Shown here: positions 58,406-64,000 of the stretch, in pieces
How positions within the stretch are numbered: position 1 is the stretch's first letter
Layout of the letters: each line of letters opens with the position of its first letter
Source of the DNA: Ascaris suum
Taxonomy: Eukaryota > Nematoda > Chromadorea > Rhabditida > Ascarididae
Assembly (NCBI GenBank): GCA_013433145.1
Contig: CM024177.1
Span: 5,234,110 to 5,298,109, forward strand
Length of the DNA stretch: 64,000 bases
Direction of reading: 5' to 3'
The notes under the pieces: model-generated
Databases searched by the model: none
What the model was told of the DNA's origin: nothing
The model's input: only the letters and a program-made list of their open reading frames with translations
Program-made: the position numbers and the translations under genes

Positions 58406-61400
58406 GTACTCCATCGATTTCTCATCTAGAACTCTACGCTATCTAAGACACTCTAGTTAGGATTTTTTCTTGCTTTTCACTCATGATCGGGGGGGGGGGG
58501 GGGTAAACAGGAGAGAACAATAAGAACGAGGGTTTAGATGTTGTCGATGCTTTTCACTCACGCAGTATCAGGTGAAGTGCATTCGTGGAGACATTTTTCT
58601 TCTAGAGATTTCACTCAAACTTCTGTAGTAAATGTGTCTCATTTATATCGTCAGCTCAAGTTGCAGCATGTTGAAAATTCAAATTCTATGGCCGACATCT
58701 CACCTCATTGTAGCGAAAGGAAGAGGAAATGCTTGGTGGTGATTATATGTAATCTCGATGTGACCTACATCTTCCCCAGCCGTCAACAATTCATATAGCA
58801 TGGGAGGGTAGGTGTTCCGACTACTTGGGAGATTGCAGCTTCTTCTACGACCTCTTTTTAGATGCCAACGCTTTTAGGATGTCTGTAGATTCCATCTCCA
58901 ACCCCTCTTTTATGCTGTAGCTCGGCCTGCGGCAGGCTTTTATGTACAACAACTCGATTGGCCACCTTCCAGTTACTGCGTCTTCATCTCTTGTCTTTTT
59001 TCATATAAGGGTTGCAGCCTTTTTCCATTTCATTTCGTGCTGCTTGCTAGCGAATCAGCTAAAAATCGCGACTGCAATTTTTTATTGGATCGTAACTCGT
59101 TGGCAAGCGAATTTGTTATCAGATATTCACAGGCGATGTTCATTCTCATTAAATCATTAAAATTGGTCCCTTTCCTAACGAAATTAATTTCCAATGAATT
59201 TCATTTCTCGTATATTTTAATTAAAAACATGCGGAATTCATTTTTCAGGAATGCGCTTTCCTTAGCGATGATTCAAGCGTTACATAAGCAATTAAGAGAA
59301 GCTGAATCAAGTGATAAAGCACGAGTTATAATTGTTGCTGCTGAAGGACCTGCTTTCTCGTCGGGTCATGACCTCAAGGAATTGGTTCGTGTTTTTCGTT
59401 TTATTTGAATATTGTGTAATAATTGTTCAAAAGAGCACCATCCTATCAGAAGTTCATCAGCGCATTGGTACTGCAGTTTTTATATTTGTGTTTATTTTTC
59501 TTATCCAATTCAAATGCTGCATATGCATAAATATTCCCCTCTTATTACAACACCTTTCCTCTTTTCTTGCTCATATATGCCTAACTCGCACTTCTCTTTA
59601 CTATGTTTTTACGGTGCCTTCAAATGCGACCACTCGTCTCAAACTCATTCCATCTCATATTTGCTTGTTTGAGTTCGAAAGAAAAGCCCTTCATCTTCTA
59701 CCTTCCTCCTTTCCTTCCTCTTCGCTGCTGTTGCCCAGGTTCAACAGGCTTTTTCCGAAAATCATCTATAACTTTAGTCCTTCTGATTTAGCACCGCTCC
59801 CTTAAGATGACACTTCGTACGAGCCTCCTTCAGATTTGGCCTGCTTTTCGAATTCAGTAGCTGTCTCTGGTCAGGTGGGATGTCACAGTCTGCAGGGGCT
59901 GAAATTTGCGATCAACGACATCCCCATATTTTGGGTATCGTTTTGATTATAACTGACGAAAAGAACCCTCTTCTATGAGGCGTATGATGTTTGGGTTGAG
60001 GACTGGTGTTGATATTAACGCGAAACGTTGATTAAGCGATCAGTTTTATGCAAATATTTTCATCTTTATCACAGTACCTGTGACTTACTTTTTCGACTAG
60101 AGTTTGCTCCTTACAGTTTCTTTCTATCCCTTATATTCTTTCGGAGTATACGAAAAGCGATTTGTTCAGCAGAGCAGTGAAGGTCTCGAGAAGCACAAAA
60201 CAATGTTCGAAAGCCACAACGCAATGTTGGCGCATATCCAAAATATGTCTCTTCCAGTAATCGCCGAGGTTCTCATTTTTTTATTCCTCAAAATTACAGT
60301 TAGTGCGAAATCCTTGAAAATTCATTTCTCACGAGATACCATATTGTTTTTGCGTATGCACATCAAAAGTGCTCTCAACTGTTCCGATTATTTTCTTTAA
60401 ATACAGCAAAATAGGCATTATAAGTGCAATTCACGAGTGACATCATTGATACAATGAAAGCGGTGTTTTAATTGTGTACTCGAAATTTAAGTTCACTCAG
60501 ACGATTGACGAATGGAGACATGGATCAGTCGACTGTTCTTGAAGAAACTTTTAGCTGCGGAATTCCGAGTATCCATACTTTGCTATCACTAATCGTTGGT
60601 TTTGTCAACAGGTGAATGGTATAGCAGCGGCAGCAGGATGCCAACTTGTTGCAACATGTGACATTGTGATCGCTGGTAAAAGCTCGAAATTCTCGACACC
60701 AGGGTATGCCGTTTATCCTTTGTAACGTTTATTCAATATCCCAACTATTCATTTCAAGAGTCTCTGTTTTTCGACCGATCAAGCATATTCGACACTGAAG
60801 GAAATGGCCAAAAATTTTCAGTTTTTACATCACGACCTAGTATAACATGACCGATCTATCTCATTTCTACGTTTAGGGCATGAAGTTTGCCAGATCTTTG
60901 CTTTTTAGCACACCTATTTTAAATACAGGTAATGGGATGTGTTTTGAGTGTTTGAACAATACAGATTCCATCATTTTACCAGCTAAAACTGCTTCGAAAC
61001 ATGTGCCTTGCTGGAACCAATTTTTCTCTAAAATTCTCAAGCTGTTTTTGAGCATGTTAAAATTTTTCGTGTTTTATTATGCCTGATTATGGGAATTATC
61101 TTTAAAGTCGCAGAACTTGTGGGTGGGAACATATTTCTAATTAAATGGGGTGGGTGTGAAGGAGATTCCCATAAGAGATCCAAACGGGAAGGGGGATGGT
61201 TGTCATATGTGACGCGAATGTTTTCAATTTCAGCTTCTTTGAAGCTCTTTATTGTCATCGTCTACTTATGTTGCATTCGGTTAAATGCATTTGCAAGGTG
61301 GAACAGCGGTTGGCTAGTACATTTAATGATACTTTTCCATTAATTAACGTACTCAATCGTTTATTCATGTAAGAATTTTTTGACTTTGCTTTCAAGATGC

Positions 61401-61531
61401 AAAAGTGTTGAAGTAGTTTTTGTGGATTAGTATAGTGTCAACTTTTCCACTACCTAATCCTATGCTTACAGTGTCGAATACCCATTCAAAATGCTGAGCA
61501 CATTCTTGATTGCAAGCTTTTATTTATTTGT

Positions 61532-61594
<63 letters not shown>

Positions 61595-63041
61595 TTTTCG
61601 CAAAACTGTTCTATGTGTTCTATTTTACTGGACTAAGAATTCATTTCTTAATCATACAAGCTAATTAGCGACTCAGCAGAGAGGAAAACCGTCCAGTGAT
61701 TAAATTAAAGCGGTGAATTTCCTTTGCAACTATCGTTTTTTTATTTCTATGCGTGTTGGACATAGTCGTGTACTTGTTGTGTATTTGGCACCACAGTTAA
61801 ATATGCTTAGTGCCGTTTCAATAACGCTGAAATATCTTTATCTTTCATATGCTTCTTTTATGAGTTTTTCATCACATATACCTGCTTCCTGAGTAACCGA
61901 TATCGTTTACAGGGCAAGGGTAGGTTTATTTTGCTCGACCCCGGGGATCGCACTTGCGCGTGCTGTACCACGCAAGCTTGCTCTTGATATGCTTATGACG
62001 GCTGACTTTATCACTGCTGAACGTAAGCTTCTTATCATTCTGCAGAATTTAGTTGCCCTATTGAAGGGCTTTAAGTGAAGCGCCCTGTTATAGCTTAATT
62101 TACAAGCAGCGCTTGTTTTTATTTTGTGAAGTTTATTGAAAATAGGGCAATTATTAAAAGAGCTACATTTTTGCTTTTTCGCACAACTCGTATGTCTCTT
62201 CTATCTACTTCAACTTCTCTCTCTCCTGTGCTCTCAACTTAAGGCAGCAACGGCTTAAGGGTGCATAATTACATTTGGCCACAAAGGGATCTGCACATCA
62301 GGTCTTACTGTTGTGTACTGCTTCGCGACCTATCTTTTATAATACAGGCCTGGTGCTATCTTCGAAAATAGTTGTCCAAACGACATGGATTTGACCAAAA
62401 CATCTGCACATGTACTGTAGAAGCCGCACGGACTTCAGATTGTTCGACTTTTTCTTTTCTATGACTCACAATAAATAATCGTGAGGTTTTACACCTGTGT
62501 AGATGATAAATCCCTCTTCTATAGTACAAAAACAAAATGATGTGGGTTAGTGTTGAACATACTAGAATAAAATGGATATGAATTGCTCGTAGTTTTTGGT
62601 ATATATTGCAATAGCAGTTTAAATTTTTTGAAATATTTCAGACTGAAAGTGCCGATAAGACGACTAAGTATAAAAAGTATTGAATATTTGGCATTGTGTA
62701 AGAGTCATAGTGGCAAAGCTAGTATAAATGCGTTAAACATTTGAATGGAATGTTGATCAGCAGCTTATGCACTCTCGTTCTATAGTTTGCAGCAAGAAGA
62801 TGTTGATTACATCGGAAACTGACATCCTCTCCCCTCCCTTCTTCCTCTCCTCCCTTAAATATGGGATTCTTTTAGAGGCGATGAAAGCAGGGCTCATCTC
62901 GAGATTGGTTGATGACGACAAGGTGCACGAAGAGACCATAAAGGTAGCTGAGAAAATCGCCTCAATGAGTCGTGCTGTGATTGCACTCGGAAAGAACTTC
63001 TTCTACACGCAGGTGCAATTACCGGTCGTCGATGCCTACAG
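58251..63041 (+). CDS. ECHDC3: ECHDC3-type mitochondrial crotonase (3' end missing)
   Basis: Enoyl-CoA hydratase domain-containing protein 3, a crotonase-fold protein of mitochondria; its substrate is not firmly known. Six exons (758 coding bases, about 252 residues) align along human ECHDC3 nearly without gaps. Residues 1-30 are basic and serine-rich, fitting a targeting peptide. The first oxyanion-hole segment reads AEGPAFSSGHDLKEL (human SAEGPVFSSGHDLKEL) and the second VNGIAAAAGCQLVATCD; GLFCSTPGIALARAVPRK follows. The helix IASMSRAVIALGKNFFY (human IASLSRPVVSLGKATFY) is near the C-terminus. The last roughly 30 residues of the family are not found and probably lie past 64000. Confidence 0.93.
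59249..59384 (+). CDS. ECHDC3: ECHDC3 exon 2: first oxyanion-hole segment
   Basis: NALSLAMIQALHKQLREAE and VIIVAAEGPAFSSGHDLKEL between TTTTTCAG and GTTCGT; near-identical to the family core. Confidence 0.96.
60170..60268 (+). CDS. ECHDC3: ECHDC3 exon 3
   Basis: QSSEGLEKHKTMFESHNAM to SLPVIAE, the same length as human TEEQGRDYHAEVF...PVPVIAM. Acceptor TTGTTCAG, donor GTTCTC. Confidence 0.93.
60612..60703 (+). CDS. ECHDC3: ECHDC3 exon 4: second oxyanion-hole segment
   Basis: VNGIAAAAGCQLVATCDIVI and SSKFSTPG match human VNGLAAAAGCQLVASCDIAV and SSFATPG. Two bases are left at GTATGC. Confidence 0.96.
61521..61598 (+). repeat. TTTA microsatellite
   Basis: About nineteen TTTA units with one early interruption (TTTG) in the 1.2-kb intron 4 of ECHDC3; likely length-variable between individuals. 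Confidence 0.95.
61913..62022 (+). CDS. ECHDC3: ECHDC3 exon 5
   Basis: VGLFCSTPGIALARAVPRKL then MTADFITAE; human reads VGLFCSTPGVALARAVPRKV and FTGEPISAQ. One base is left at GTAAGC. Confidence 0.96.
62876..63041 (+). CDS. ECHDC3: ECHDC3 exon 6
   Basis: QAMKAGLISRLVDDDKV and KIASMSRAVIALGKNFFY up to VVDAYR, where the family also has Y-Y/R before its final helix. An internal GTGCAA at 63012 is rejected as donor because the family sequence continues. Donor GTTATA at 63042. Confidence 0.92.
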
Positions 63042-64000
63042 GTTATATGTGTTCCTTGCATTATTTCATCATGCATTAAGCTAGAGTCTTACACCATCTA
63101 TTACTCTGCAGAATTCGAAAGGAGCACTTTTGAGTGAGTGCGCACAGCATTTTTTGGGTGCTGGTGCATGTTTAGCTCACAAAAGGAGCTCGAGCCGTTC
63201 TGGTCGACAACACCACTTCAAATCGCCTTTGCTTGTCCTGCAAAGAACGCGCGTCTTGATCTGACCATATTTCTCGCTCGACATCTTACGATACTTTTTT
63301 TACTGCTGACTGCATTAATATCACTCGGATAAAGCGACATAGCATTTTCATTAGTGTGTTGTGATAGTCCGGCTAATTATTGAATCACTGTGTGAATGGA
63401 AATGACATTACTGTATGAATGAAAGTGAAATGTCATTTTATTTCAAACGAGCGATTCCTAAAAGATGTCACTTTCGGGTATTCACTTTAGTCGATTGCAA
63501 GGAGATATTTTCTTTATGTTCCTCTCAAATTTTGGAAGTTCCGTTCTGCCTCATTCGCTAAAGCTTCATTATTTAGTGGCGAAAGATGTATGAAAGCATT
63601 TTTCGCCGTTCGTCGTCCACCCGCTTGTGAGGAAGGGAAACCTTGCAAATTTTGGGATAATCAAAAAATAAAATGTGAGCAAATGTGAAATAAGTGCCGG
63701 GAAGAGCTTGAAATTTTGCGGCTAACTATTGTAATGCATTAGAAACAGGAAATTTCAAAAGAAAATGATTTAAAAAAATTAAAATTTTCGGTTCTTCAAC
63801 GCCTTTTTTCAGCCAAACGCGGCTTTCTTTTAACCTGAATATATGGAATCTCCTGCGGCTCATCAAAACTGTCTCAGCTGACAACTTATCGAATGAGCTA
63901 TTGAATTTTGGCAAAATTAGTGAGCCCGAAATTCCACTCGAAGATATTGAATGTTTCTAGAAGGAGGGAGTGGACAGATGGCACACTTATCGTAGTGCTA
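63042..64000 (+). other. 3' flank: intron or gene end of ECHDC3
   Basis: No sequence like the family C-terminus (M-x-DN...EGI-AFL-KRKP) was seen. An acceptor at 63106-63111 (CTGCAG) would add six residues (IRKEHF) and then stop, giving a shortened protein; more likely the true last exon is outside the window. Confidence 0.5.

Noticed and set aside
59332..59805. 157-codon frame in ECHDC3 intron 2
   Set aside because: Starts inside exon 2 in another frame and runs into pyrimidine-rich intron sequence.
1..64000. tRNA, rRNA, CRISPR arrays or complete transposons
   Set aside because: No tRNA A/B box pair, rRNA segment, spaced repeat array or recognisable transposase was seen by eye on either strand.

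Overview
The window is animal DNA, not bacterial. Genes are split into short exons (70 to 380 bases) by GT-AG introns of 85 bases to 5 kb, and no operons, tRNA genes, rRNA genes or CRISPR arrays were seen. Splice acceptors end in TTTCAG, TTTTAG or TTGCAG. Composition is moderately AT-rich with long poly-G and TTTA tracts. Some worm-like invertebrate (nematode or flatworm) would fit, but the sequence does not settle the species. All recognised genes lie on the + strand.

About 0.8-13.7 kb: the 3' end of a first Scribble-like (LAP family) gene. Six exons are well supported by splice phase and by matches to a second copy downstream; a 5' and a 3' candidate exon are less certain. Its leucine-rich repeats and PDZ domains must lie upstream of base 1.

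About 13.7-29.9 kb: 16 kb without a recognisable gene. It holds a 32-bp tandem repeat just before the last exon of copy A, several exon-like open stretches (15.6-17.5, 19.8, 24.2, 26.7-27.3 and 27.9-28.1 kb) that I cannot assign, a TATA-like box at 24.1 kb and a poly-G tract.

29.9-52.5 kb: a complete second Scribble gene. The model has 24 exons and 3555 coding bases (1184 residues). It encodes 16 leucine-rich repeats, a LAP linker, two PDZ domains and the same C-terminal tail as copy A. The exons join in one frame from ATG 29909 to TAG 52545-52547. The two tails are collinear with identical intron phases, so this is a tandem duplication with homologous exons about 40 kb apart, well diverged in protein sequence.

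52.5-58.2 kb: no supported gene.

58.25 kb to the end: an ECHDC3-type crotonase (mitochondrial enoyl-CoA hydratase domain protein). Six exons cover a targeting peptide and nearly all of the fold; the last roughly 30 residues appear to lie beyond the window.

Scribble proteins are cell-polarity scaffolds at lateral membranes, while ECHDC3 is a metabolic mitochondrial protein, so their adjacency implies no shared pathway. The most notable observations are the tandem LAP paralogues, the high share of introns starting GTT rather than GTA or GTG, and long poly-G runs that all lie on the + strand, often near splice sites.
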